A stretch of DNA of 6,875 nt, taken from the NCBI GenBank assembly GCA_031270145.1, contig JAISYD010000069.1, forward strand, positions 1 through 6,875, read 5' to 3'. The notes beneath the pieces are model-generated. The model saw only the letters and a list, made by a program, of their open reading frames with translations. It was not told the DNA's origin and did not search any database. This stretch comes from Planctomycetota bacterium (lineage in GTDB: Bacteria; Planctomycetota; SZUA-567). The translations under genes and the position numbers were made by a program. Positions 1 through 5,878 of the stretch are shown piece by piece; positions within the stretch are counted from its first letter, which is position 1; every line of letters begins with the position of its first letter.

Positions 1-92
1 AAAACAATCGCGTCTCCGGCGTTGACCATGATGGTTGGAATCAGCGCGACGACGGCGAAAACCCGCATAAGGCGTTTGAAATAGCTTTTCAT
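1..92 (-). CDS. Partial leftward gene, N-terminus only, signal-peptide-like
   Basis: Read on the reverse strand, an ATG at 92-90 opens a frame that stays open to the window edge (30 codons plus two bases). The residues are MKSYFKRLMR, then a hydrophobic stretch FAVVALIPTIMV, then NAGDAIV. A positively charged start followed by a short hydrophobic helix is typical of a signal peptide or an N-terminal membrane anchor, so the product is probably exported or membrane-bound. A good ribosome binding site (GGAG, seven bases before the ATG) and a consensus-like leftward promoter at 163-190 support a real gene start. The rest of the protein lies outside the window, so no function can be given. It is transcribed away from the HIT gene. 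Confidence 0.65.
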   Translation of the reverse strand, partial: MKSYFKRLMRVFAVVALIPTIMVNAGDAIV

Positions 93-133
93 TTTAATGC
101 TCCAGGCAAAATAGACGAATAACCGCCATTAAT

Positions 134-162
134 TTGGCTATAACTATTCATATCGGTATTAT
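134..162 (+). promoter_or_regulatory. Possible rightward promoter for the HIT gene
   Basis: TTGGCT (134-139) and TATTAT (157-162) are separated by 17 bases, matching the sigma70 consensus at 4/6 and 5/6 positions. It faces the HIT gene and overlaps the leftward promoter on the other strand, so the two would compete for polymerase. The leader would be about 170 bases long and would contain the hairpin at 286-306. AT-rich DNA often gives such matches by chance, so this is tentative. Confidence 0.35.
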
Positions 163-190
163 ATGATAACAAATTTAAACTGAATGTCAA
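163..190 (-). promoter_or_regulatory. Sigma70-like promoter for the leftward gene
   Basis: On the reverse strand a perfect -35 box TTGACA (190-185) is followed, after 16 bases, by TATCAT (168-163). A perfect TATAAT (163-158) lies just beyond, but at a 21-base spacing. Transcription would start near 155 and give a leader of about 60 bases before the ATG at 92. The region is AT-rich in an otherwise GC-rich window. Confidence 0.55.
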
Positions 191-285
191 ATAATTTTTT
201 CCAATTTATTTTTATGCTTGCCGGAATCATAATCGCCCTTGCGGGAAAGTTTTTTTTCCGCTATATTTGCGGCTTGAGTTTGTCG

Positions 286-306
286 GGCCGCCGGGGAACG
301 GCGGCC
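286..306 (+). other. GC-rich hairpin in the HIT leader
   Basis: GGCCGCCG (286-293), loop GGGAA, then CGGCGGCC (299-306) form a perfect 8-bp stem. The T-rich stretch after it (TCTTT) is too short for a convincing intrinsic terminator. It lies 34 bases before the HIT start, so it may affect the mRNA leader or weakly attenuate transcription. It could also be chance in GC-rich DNA. Confidence 0.35.
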
Positions 307-339
307 TCTTTGCGGAGCTAGTTCGCGTTGGAGCCGGCG

Positions 340-681
340 ATGCTTGACGATTGCGTGTTTTGCCGCATCATTCGGGGGGAGATTCCCGCCGCCAAGGTCT
401 ACGAGGACGGGGAAAACCTGGTGTTCCGCGACATCAAGCCGGCGGCGCCGGTCCATTTCCTGGCCGTCCCCAAGCGCCATGTCGCGCGGCTGGCGGATTG
501 CGGCGAGGCCGACGCCGGGCTGCTGTCCAGCCTGCTCCTTGCGGCCGGTCGGGCGGCGCGGCGGGAAAACGTCGGCGATTTCCGGCTGATCGTCAATGAC
601 GGCGCCGGCGCTGGACAGACCGTCTTCCACCTCCACGCCCACATCCTGGCAGGTCCCGGCCTGACGGAAAAGCTGCTCTAG
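340..681 (+). CDS. HIT-family (HinT-like) nucleotide hydrolase
   Basis: A 113-residue protein of the histidine triad superfamily. Relatives are small cytoplasmic dimers that hydrolyse nucleoside phosphoramidates, aminoacyl-adenylates or related AMP conjugates. The catalytic triad motif is visible as HLHAH (H97, H99, H101), preceded by the conserved LIVNDGAGAGQTVFH segment (83-97). The N-terminal DCVFCRII carries a C-X2-C pair (C5, C8) that, with H47 and the triad region, could bind zinc as in many HIT proteins; conserved GEIPAAKVYED follows. Length is usual for HinT. The ATG at 340 is chosen because GGAG lies six bases upstream and the family starts close to this point; an in-frame TTG at 328 would add four residues. 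The XRE-cupin gene follows 42 bases later on the same strand. The exact substrate cannot be read from sequence. Confidence 0.9.
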   Translation: MLDDCVFCRIIRGEIPAAKVYEDGENLVFRDIKPAAPVHFLAVPKRHVARLADCGEADAGLLSSLLLAAGRAARRENVGDFRLIVNDGAGAGQTVFHLHAHILAGPGLTEKLL

Positions 682-723
682 GGAATTTGTCGTATATTTG
701 TTTTCGTGATTAGGAGAAGGCGC

Positions 724-1311
724 ATGTCGAAAGCCAACGTGGTCGGTCAACGCATCAAGGGCATCCGGGAAAGCCGGCAGATGACGGTCGAGGATCTCGC
801 CGCCGCCATCCCGGGGACGAAAAACGCCAATGTCAAGCTGATTGAAAGCCTGGAACGGGGAGATTTGGTGCCGTCCCTGACGCCGTTGCTGCAGATAGCC
901 CGCGCTCTCGGAGTGCGCCTGGGCAGTTTCCTGGACGACCAGACCGGCCAAGCGATTGTCCTCACCAGCGCCGGCGCGATGAACGCGGTTTCGCGTTTCA
1001 CCGGCTCGAACCTGGGAGAGGGCAAGGCGGAGTTGAATTTCCACTCCCTGGCCGCCAACAAGACGGATCGGCACATGGAGCCCTTCCTGATCGAGGTTGG
1101 CGTCCACGACGGCCAGCCCGCGCTCTCCACCCACGAGGGCGAGGAGTTCATTTACGTCATCGACGGCGAGATTGAGATATCCTACGGCAAGGACAAGTAC
1201 CTGGTCGCGGCCGGCGATTCGATTTACTACGATTCCATCGTGCCGCACCATCTGCATGCCGCGGGCGGGCGGGCGGCCAAAATCATCGCCGTGGTTTACG
1301 CCCCCTTCTAA
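724..1311 (+). CDS. XRE-family transcriptional regulator with C-terminal cupin
   Basis: A 195-residue two-domain regulator. Residues about 7-70 are a helix-turn-helix of the XRE/Cro type (GQRIKGIRESRQMTVEDLAA, then a second helix region around IESLERGDLVPSLTPLLQIARAL). Residues about 118-193 form a cupin barrel: the first motif has H137, E141 and G148 (STHEGEEFIYVIDGEIEI), the second is AAGDSIYYDSIVPHH with H175/H176. In this architecture the cupin is thought to sense a small ligand and alter DNA binding; some relatives sit beside acyl- or acetyl-CoA ligase genes, but none is here. Start: ATG at 724 with AGGAG seven bases upstream; a GTG at 706 would precede that Shine-Dalgarno site and is unlikely. 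It lies between the HIT gene and lpxK, eight bases before lpxK, so it is probably co-transcribed. Ligand and target genes are unknown. Confidence 0.9.
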   Translation: MSKANVVGQRIKGIRESRQMTVEDLAAAIPGTKNANVKLIESLERGDLVPSLTPLLQIARALGVRLGSFLDDQTGQAIVLTSAGAMNAVSRFTGSNLGEGKAELNFHSLAANKTDRHMEPFLIEVGVHDGQPALSTHEGEEFIYVIDGEIEISYGKDKYLVAAGDSIYYDSIVPHHLHAAGGRAAKIIAVVYAPF

Positions 1312-1319
1312 GGCCGGAG

Positions 1320-2378
1320 ATGGACGAGCACGCCCTGCGACGGATTCTGGAGGGCGGCGGAGGCCGGTTCGGGGCGGCCTTGCGGGCCGGCCTCTGGTTG
1401 CCGGGCAAGCTTTACGGCTTCGCCATGGCGTTGCGTTTCGCCGCCTATCGCCGAGGCTGGCTGGCCTCCGTCCGACCGCCGCTTCCGCTGGTGAGCGTTG
1501 GCAACCTGACCGCCGGCGGTTCCGGGAAAACCCCCACGGTGATGCTGTTGGCGCGGGAATTGGCCGCCCGCGGCCGACGTCCGGGCATCCTGCTCCGGGG
1601 CTATCGCCCGGACGCGGCCGGCCGCTCGGACGAGGAGGAGTTGTACCGCCGCCTTTGCCCCGGGATCGTTGTACGGGCGGGGAAGGATCGCTTGGCCCAG
1701 GCCGGGCTGGCCCGGGCGGACGGCGCGGACGTTTTGTTGCTGGACGACGGCTTCCAGCATTTCCGCCTGGCGCGCAACCTGGACTTGGCGCTTGTTGACG
1801 CGACTTCGCCCTGGGGCGGCGGCAATTGCCTGCCCGGCGGATTGCTGCGGGAGTTCCCCGCCGCCCTGGCCAGGGCCGGCGTCGTGCTCATCACCCGCTC
1901 GGATCAGCGGGATCCCGCTTTCATCCGGGAGTTGCGGGGAGAGGTGGCCCGCCTGGCGCCGAAGGCCAGGATCTTCGCCGCCCGCCACCGGCCGATCCGC
2001 CTTTATCGGTTGGGCGGGGATGAGCTTACCCTGGAGGCGCTTCGGGGGAGGGAGGTGGCGGCCCTTTCCGGCATCGCCAGGCCGGAGGCGTTCCACGCCA
2101 CCCTGGCCGGCCTGGGGGCGAAGGTCGTCCTGTCCTTCGTTGGCGCCGATCACGCCGACTTCGGGCGGGAGTATGTCGCCCGGGCGATTGCGGCGGCGGA
2201 TCAGCGCGGAGCGCCGCTCATCCTGACGGAAAAGGACGCGGGAAAAAATGTTTTCGCCGAAATGGCCGATATCAATAGCGGCTGGAAAAAGAACCTCTGG
2301 GTTTTGGGAGTGGTCCAGGAAATCGACTCCCTCCCGGAATTGTTGGAAATGGTGGAGAAGGCGATTGCCGGCGGCTAG
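1320..2378 (+). CDS. lpxK: Tetraacyldisaccharide 4'-kinase (lipid A biosynthesis)
   Basis: A 352-residue LpxK, which phosphorylates the 4' position of the tetraacyl disaccharide-1-phosphate using ATP at the inner face of the inner membrane, giving lipid IVA. Visible motifs are the N-terminal amphipathic/hydrophobic region (about 20-42), the P-loop GNLTAGGSGKTP (61-72), RGYR (93-96), the DDGFQH signature (142-147), LPGGLLRE (171-178) and the C-terminal LTEKDAGKN region typical of the family. Length fits the usual 320-360 residues. The ATG at 1320 follows the XRE-cupin stop by eight bases; GGAG touches the start, so initiation probably uses AAGG (1310-1313) or coupling to the gene before. It shows that the cell makes lipid A and is therefore diderm. 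A strong inverted repeat follows 30 bases after the stop. Confidence 0.95.
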   Translation: MDEHALRRILEGGGGRFGAALRAGLWLPGKLYGFAMALRFAAYRRGWLASVRPPLPLVSVGNLTAGGSGKTPTVMLLARELAARGRRPGILLRGYRPDAAGRSDEEELYRRLCPGIVVRAGKDRLAQAGLARADGADVLLLDDGFQHFRLARNLDLALVDATSPWGGGNCLPGGLLREFPAALARAGVVLITRSDQRDPAFIRELRGEVARLAPKARIFAARHRPIRLYRLGGDELTLEALRGREVAALSGIARPEAFHATLAGLGAKVVLSFVGADHADFGREYVARAIAAADQRGAPLILTEKDAGKNVFAEMADINSGWKKNLWVLGVVQEIDSLPELLEMVEKAIAGG

Positions 2379-2408
2379 GGATGGAAGTTGTCCCTCCCCG
2401 TCCGGCCG

Positions 2409-2450
2409 CCCCTTTCCGGCGCGCCGGGCAAAACGCGCGCCGGAAAGGGG
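2409..2450 (+). terminator. Perfect 16-bp inverted repeat after lpxK, possible terminator
   Basis: CCCCTTTCCGGCGCGC (2409-2424), a 10-base loop, then the exact reverse complement (2435-2450). This is the longest perfect inverted repeat I found. A T-run (2462-2466) comes 11 bases after the stem, too far for a textbook intrinsic terminator. The position between lpxK and a gene with its own strong ribosome binding site fits a transcript boundary, an mRNA processing or stability element, or an attenuator. The right arm can also pair with TTTCCGGC at 2473-2480. Confidence 0.5.
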
Positions 2451-2516
2451 AAACCTCTTGCTTTTTGCCGCTTTTCCGGCATTATGTACTCACGTTTTTT
2501 CGCTCAGGAGGTGAGC

Positions 2517-2981
2517 ATGTCTTCCCAACCATTGAAATTGCGGCCCGAACCGCCTCCGGCCAGCCTGGATCAAGCCATTGATCGGGTGATCGCCCGTTTC
2601 CGGGAGCGCGGACGCATTGACATGGGGCCGGAGATAATCCGCGCCGCCCTGCGCGACCGCTTGGCCCGCGCCGGCTTCGAGGAAAGGGAAATGCGTCTCC
2701 TGGAGGTGAACCTCCTCGGCAATATTTCGGGCTGGATGGAGTATGTCCTGGAGGAGCGCCGCTTCGGCCGCAACATGGTGCCGGATTTCGCCCGGCATTT
2801 GCGGACCGCCTTCCTAGCCCATTGCCGCGAACACAAGACCGACCCCGAGGAGGCGATCGCCATGTCGGTGCAACTCGCGACCTCCATCATGGAACTGGCC
2901 TGCGCCTTCCGGCGGCAGTTCTCCATCGGCTCCTCCGGCCAGGGCGCGGCCGCCGTCAGTAAAAACGAGGACCATGGCTAG
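2517..2981 (+). CDS. Hypothetical helical protein upstream of pyrH
   Basis: I do not recognise this 154-residue protein. It starts at ATG 2517 behind an excellent Shine-Dalgarno site (AGGAGGTGA, 2506-2514), so the longer reading from a GTG at 2388 through the inverted repeat is rejected. It has a proline-rich N-terminus (residues 8-14), then charged, probably all-helical sequence: an ARFRERGRIDMGPEIIRAAL segment, a VNLLGNISGWMEYVLEERRFGR segment and a C-terminal helix around AMSVQLATSIMELACAFRRQF. No signal peptide, membrane segment or metal motif is seen, so it is probably cytoplasmic. Its last eight bases overlap the start of the next gene (2974) in another frame, which suggests translational coupling and a joint role with that membrane protein. 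Composition matches its neighbours, so recent transfer is not indicated. Confidence 0.8.
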   Translation: MSSQPLKLRPEPPPASLDQAIDRVIARFRERGRIDMGPEIIRAALRDRLARAGFEEREMRLLEVNLLGNISGWMEYVLEERRFGRNMVPDFARHLRTAFLAHCREHKTDPEEAIAMSVQLATSIMELACAFRRQFSIGSSGQGAAAVSKNEDHG

Positions 2982-3471
2982 CGGAACCGATCCCGGCGGC
3001 GCCGGAACGGACGCAGAGGAAGCGGCGGCGCTGCTCGCCGGCGGCGCCAAGGCGGCGAACCGCTCCGGCGGTTTCGCCTTCCTCGCGTTTCTCGCGCTCG
3101 CCGCCGCCGCCCTGTATTTTTATTTGGCCGATCGGGGCGCCGAAGCCTTTTCCGCCCGGCTTGACGCCGATCTGCTGGCTCACGCCGAACTGTCCCTGGC
3201 CGCCGCCGGCAAGGGGAGCCGCTTGGCCGTGGCGCCGTTCTGGCCGCTGGAGCTGTATTGGACGCTTAGGCGCGAGATGGCCTTCTGCGCCGCCGCCGCC
3301 GCCCTGGCCGCCCTGCTCTGGAGCTTGGCGGCCCGCTTCCGGAGCCGGCGCGACGCCTGGCTGGTGCATGAAAAACTATCCGCCGAACTCGCGGAATTGC
3401 GCCGCCGCCTGGACCAGGCCGGAATTCCCGGGGCCGGCGGCGGGGTTGACGGCGACGAAAAGAAAGGATGA
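2974..3471 (+). CDS. Hypothetical two-helix membrane protein
   Basis: A 165-residue protein I cannot assign to a family. After an acidic, alanine-rich N-terminus come two predicted transmembrane helices, about 33-52 (GFAFLAFLALAAAALYFYLA) and about 102-120 (MAFCAAAAALAALLWSLAA). They flank a roughly 50-residue loop containing PFWPLELYW. A basic segment (RFRSRR, 121-126) follows the second helix and implies a cytoplasmic C-terminus; with two helices both ends would then be inside and the loop in the periplasm. Residues about 132-149 (VHEKLSAELAELRRRLDQ) look like a short coiled coil. The ATG overlaps the end of the preceding gene by eight bases, and the stop lies four bases before the pyrH TTG, so translation of all three is probably coupled. 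It may anchor the preceding helical protein to the membrane; that is inference. Confidence 0.75.
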   Translation: MASGTDPGGAGTDAEEAAALLAGGAKAANRSGGFAFLAFLALAAAALYFYLADRGAEAFSARLDADLLAHAELSLAAAGKGSRLAVAPFWPLELYWTLRREMAFCAAAAALAALLWSLAARFRSRRDAWLVHEKLSAELAELRRRLDQAGIPGAGGGVDGDEKKG

Positions 3472-3475
3472 CGGC

Positions 3476-4189
3476 TTGGCTGCCTACAAACGCATATTGC
3501 TGAAAATGTCCGGAGAGGCCCTGGGGGGCGAATCCGGCCGCGGCTTCGACAAGGCCGCCCTCCAGATGGCGGCTGGCGAGATCCGCGATGTCTGCGCCGC
3601 CGGGATTGAATTGGCGGTGGTGGTGGGGGCCGGCAATTTCGTGCGCGGGGTCGAAAGCGCCAGCCTCGGAATCGAGCGGGCAACCGCCGACTACATGGGC
3701 ATGACCGCCACCCTCATGAACGCCATGGCCCTGCAATCGGCGGTGGAGGCCATGGGTTATTCCACCCGGGTCCTCACCGCCGTCCAGGCGGATCAGCTGG
3801 CCGAGCCCTACATCCGCCGCCGGGCCATGCGCCATATGGAAAAGGGTCGGGTGGTGATCCTCGCGGGCGGTACCGGCAACCCCTATTGCACCACCGACAC
3901 CGCCGCCGCCCTCCGGGCGGTGGAGCTCGACTGCAAGGCGGTGCTCAAGGCCACCAAGGTCGATGGCGTCTACACGGCGGATCCGGAGGAAAACCCGCAC
4001 GCCATGCGTTACGACCGCCTCACCTTTTCCCAGGCCATCCGGGAAAGCCTGCGCATCATGGACGCCACCGCCTTCACCATGTGCCGGGAAAACCATATGC
4101 CGATTGTCGTCTTTTCCATGCGCATCCCCGGCAATACCATTAAGGCCGCCAAGGGGCAGGGCATCGGCACCACGGTGGAGGGGGACTGA
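3476..4189 (+). CDS. pyrH: UMP kinase (uridylate kinase)
   Basis: A 237-residue bacterial UMP kinase of the amino acid kinase fold, making UDP from UMP and ATP in the cytoplasm for pyrimidine nucleotide supply; relatives are hexamers regulated by GTP and UTP. Motifs: YKRILLKMSGEAL at 4-16 (K10), GAGNFVRG at 51-58, ADYMGM at 71-76, GTGNPYCTTDTAAALR at 132-147, VDGVYTADP at 162-170 and MDATAF at 195-200. The start is TTG 3476 because AAAGGA lies seven bases upstream (3463-3468) and the family begins just before YKRILLK; the only upstream in-frame ATG (3161) would add about 105 residues out of frame with the real preceding gene. GAGN replaces the more usual GGGN, and PYC replaces the common PFF. 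Frr follows after 98 bases, the usual order; the usual upstream rpsB-tsf pair is absent. Confidence 0.96.
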   Translation: MAAYKRILLKMSGEALGGESGRGFDKAALQMAAGEIRDVCAAGIELAVVVGAGNFVRGVESASLGIERATADYMGMTATLMNAMALQSAVEAMGYSTRVLTAVQADQLAEPYIRRRAMRHMEKGRVVILAGGTGNPYCTTDTAAALRAVELDCKAVLKATKVDGVYTADPEENPHAMRYDRLTFSQAIRESLRIMDATAFTMCRENHMPIVVFSMRIPGNTIKAAKGQGIGTTVEGD

Positions 4190-4287
4190 GGGAGCCGTCC
4201 GGACGCGGGCGGCCGGTTCCGGGCGGACCCTTCCCGCCGTTCCCCGATTGAACCAATCCCATTGTTTTGCTTTGAAAGGAGTGCGTC

Positions 4288-4848
4288 ATGCCGGTCGCCA
4301 ACGTCATAACCTCCATCAGGGACAACATGGAAAAGGCCCTGGAGCATCTGCGCAAGGACTTTCGCCTCACCCGCACCGGGCGACCGACCCCGGCTCTTCT
4401 GGACGGGATCCGGGTGAACGCCTACGGCGCGCAAACGCCGGTCAGGCAGTGCGCCAACATCTCCGTTCCCGAGGCCCGGCAACTGATGCTGAAGCCTTTC
4501 GATCTTGGCCTCCTGAAGGAAATCGAAAAGGCGCTCATGGCTTCGGATCTCGGGGTTACGCCGCAGAACGACGGCAAGATCATCCGCCTGATCTTCCCGC
4601 CCCTCACCGAGGATCGCCGGAAGAAATTGGTCCAGGAGGTGAGGGCGAAGGGCGAGGACGCCAAGGTGACGGTCAGGAATGTCCGCCGCGACGGCCTGAA
4701 GTTGCTGGAGGACGCTCAGAAGAGGAAGGAAATAAGCGAGGACGACTTGAAGCGGGAAAAGGACAAGGTGCAGGACATCCTCAAGGAGCACGAGAAAAAA
4801 ATCGACCGGGAAGTTGACGAAAAAGCCAAAGAGATAATGGAAATTTGA
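4288..4848 (+). CDS. frr: Ribosome recycling factor
   Basis: A 186-residue RRF, which with EF-G and IF3 splits the post-termination ribosome in the cytoplasm. Family landmarks are TRTGRPTPALLDGI (28-41, usually TGRAS), VPEARQLMLKPFD (60-72), ASDLGVTPQNDG (85-96), PPLTEDRRKKL (104-114), VRNVRRD (129-135) and EISEDDLKR (148-156). Length is almost exactly that of the family (about 185). The start ATG has a strong AAGGAG six bases upstream. The stop overlaps the TTG of the next gene by the tetramer TTGA. In many bacteria uppS and cdsA follow frr; here an MBL-fold hydrolase does. Confidence 0.97.
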   Translation: MPVANVITSIRDNMEKALEHLRKDFRLTRTGRPTPALLDGIRVNAYGAQTPVRQCANISVPEARQLMLKPFDLGLLKEIEKALMASDLGVTPQNDGKIIRLIFPPLTEDRRKKLVQEVRAKGEDAKVTVRNVRRDGLKLLEDAQKRKEISEDDLKREKDKVQDILKEHEKKIDREVDEKAKEIMEI

Positions 4849-5621
4849 AAACGGAATTGGAGTTCCTCGGGACCGGCACCTCGCTCGGGGTTCCGGTTCC
4901 CGGTTGCCGGTGCCGGGTGTGCCGTTCGCCCGATCCCCGGGACAAGCGCCTTCGGGCCAGCGTCCTGGTGACCCGGGGCCGGCGCCGGCTGATAATCGAC
5001 ACCGGCCCGGAATTCCGCCTGCAATGCCTCCGGGCCGGCGTCAATCGCCTCGACGCGGCGCTCCTGACCCATCACCACGCGGATCACCTGAACGGCCTGG
5101 ACGACGTCCGGGCCTATTCATGTTTCCGGGATCGTACCCTGCCGGTTTGGGGGCCGGCCGACGCCTTGCGGTTTATTCGGGAGCGCTTCAATTATATTTG
5201 GCGGCCAATCCAGATCGGCGGCGGCCTTCCGGAAATCGAGTTGCGCCCGGCGGAGGGGAGGTTCCGGGCCATTGGCCTGGAAATAACCCCCATACCCATC
5301 ATGCACGGGAAGATGCCCATCCTTGGTTACCGTCTGGGGGATCTCGCCTATCTCACCGATATTTCCAGCCTGCCGGCGGAATCGCGTCCGCTTCTGGCCG
5401 GCCTGGAGACCCTGGTGCTAAGCTGCGTCCGCTGCCGTTCCCATCCAACCCACCTTTCCATCGCCGGCGTGAAGCGGCTGGCCCGGGAAATCCGCCCCCG
5501 CCGCACCCTTTTGACTCATCTCACCCACCATTTTTTCCATCGGGATCTCTTGCTCGGGCTGTCGCGTTTCGATATCTTCCCGGCCTTCGACGGGATGCGG
5601 GTGGAGATGGATTGCGGCTAG
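4845..5621 (+). CDS. PhnP-like metallo-beta-lactamase fold hydrolase
   Basis: A 258-residue MBL-fold metalloprotein resembling the PhnP cyclic phosphodiesterase branch. Metal ligands are visible: THHHADH (75-81: H76, H78, D80, H81), H154 in IMHGK, D172 in YLTDIS and H225/H228 in LLTHLTHH. The N-terminus has LGTGTSLGVPVPGC followed by C-R-C-R-V-C (C21, C23, C26), the extra structural zinc site known from E. coli PhnP. HPTHLS (200-205) is also typical of the group. No phn genes are nearby, so a role in phosphonate breakdown is not implied; a general cyclic phosphodiesterase or nuclease-like activity is possible. The start is TTG 4845, overlapping the frr stop in TTGA and probably coupled to it; a TTG at 4857 is an alternative. 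A weak terminator-like element follows at 5688-5709. Confidence 0.88.
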   Translation: MKTELEFLGTGTSLGVPVPGCRCRVCRSPDPRDKRLRASVLVTRGRRRLIIDTGPEFRLQCLRAGVNRLDAALLTHHHADHLNGLDDVRAYSCFRDRTLPVWGPADALRFIRERFNYIWRPIQIGGGLPEIELRPAEGRFRAIGLEITPIPIMHGKMPILGYRLGDLAYLTDISSLPAESRPLLAGLETLVLSCVRCRSHPTHLSIAGVKRLAREIRPRRTLLTHLTHHFFHRDLLLGLSRFDIFPAFDGMRVEMDCG

Positions 5622-5669
5622 GCGGAGGGAAACTTTCCCCGTCGCATCGGCCGATTTTTCCGGCTCGGC

Positions 5670-5687
5670 AAAAAAAAGCAAAAAAAA
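5670..5687. other. Two phased A-tracts (predicted bent DNA)
   Basis: Two runs of eight A lie at 5670-5677 and 5680-5687, so their centres are exactly ten bases apart, one helical turn. Phased A-tracts bend DNA toward the minor groove. They sit directly upstream of a possible -35 box at 5690, where they could act as an UP element. Confidence 0.45.
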
Positions 5688-5709
5688 GATTGCAAACAAT
5701 CAACTTTTT
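5688..5709 (+). terminator. Weak intrinsic terminator candidate after the MBL gene
   Basis: GATTG (5688-5692), loop CAAA, CAATC (5697-5701), then AAC and five T (5705-5709). The A-run before the stem could extend pairing with the T-run around a small bulge. The core is only five base pairs and A/T-rich, so efficiency would be low. It is the best candidate for the end of the pyrH-frr-MBL transcript, but it overlaps a possible promoter. Confidence 0.3.
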
Positions 5710-5718
5710 CCGTAAATA
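5690..5718 (+). promoter_or_regulatory. Possible promoter after A-tracts
   Basis: TTGCAA (5690-5695) and TAAATA (5713-5718) are separated by 17 bases, directly downstream of the phased A-tracts. The -35 box matches 4/6 consensus bases but the -10 only 3/6. It would drive the small ORF at 5734 and the 100-residue gene at 5879. It overlaps the terminator candidate, and at most one reading is likely to be right. Confidence 0.25.
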
Positions 5719-5733
5719 AGGGAAGGGTTCGCC

Positions 5734-5844
5734 ATGCCGGTTGGCGCGATTTTGCCGGAGTCAGGGATCGGCGGCGTGACAGTATATTTGGGGAGCTTGG
5801 CGTTCGCGTCGGGTTCGGGGTTGGCTGGATGGGGATCCGGCTAG
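5734..5844 (+). CDS. Possible small protein, 36 residues
   Basis: An ATG at 5734 with a good AAGGG six bases upstream opens a 36-codon frame ending in TAG. The product begins MPVGAILPESG and continues with a glycine/serine-rich, mildly hydrophobic sequence (VTVYLGSLAFASGSGLAGW). No known family is recognised. The clear ribosome binding site and the position behind a possible promoter favour translation, while the short length and low complexity argue against. It could be a leader peptide for the 100-residue gene that starts 34 bases later. Confidence 0.3.
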   Translation: MPVGAILPESGIGGVTVYLGSLAFASGSGLAGWGSG

Positions 5845-5878
5845 GGAAAAGTGGGCGTTTGACGGGGGGAAGTCGGAT

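Noticed and set aside
187..1257. Long 356-codon frame on the minus strand across the HIT and XRE-cupin genes
   Set aside because: It is the shadow of two well-recognised + strand genes in GC-rich DNA; the product resembles no family and has no supported start.
1308..2153. 281-codon minus-strand frame opposite lpxK
   Set aside because: The + strand frame has all LpxK motifs, whereas this one is low-complexity and an artefact of high third-position GC.
2388..2516. N-terminal extension of the 154-residue hypothetical protein
   Set aside because: It would translate the perfect inverted repeat, and a near-ideal Shine-Dalgarno site precedes ATG 2517.
3161..3475. N-terminal extension of UMP kinase from an upstream ATG
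   Set aside because: The extra region overlaps the membrane protein gene in another frame and is Pro/Trp/Arg-rich; TTG 3476 has a proper ribosome binding site and matches the family start.
4190..4287. Terminator between pyrH and frr
   Set aside because: Only short 5-bp pairings (for example GTCCG with CGGAC) and no T-run after them; co-transcription is more likely.
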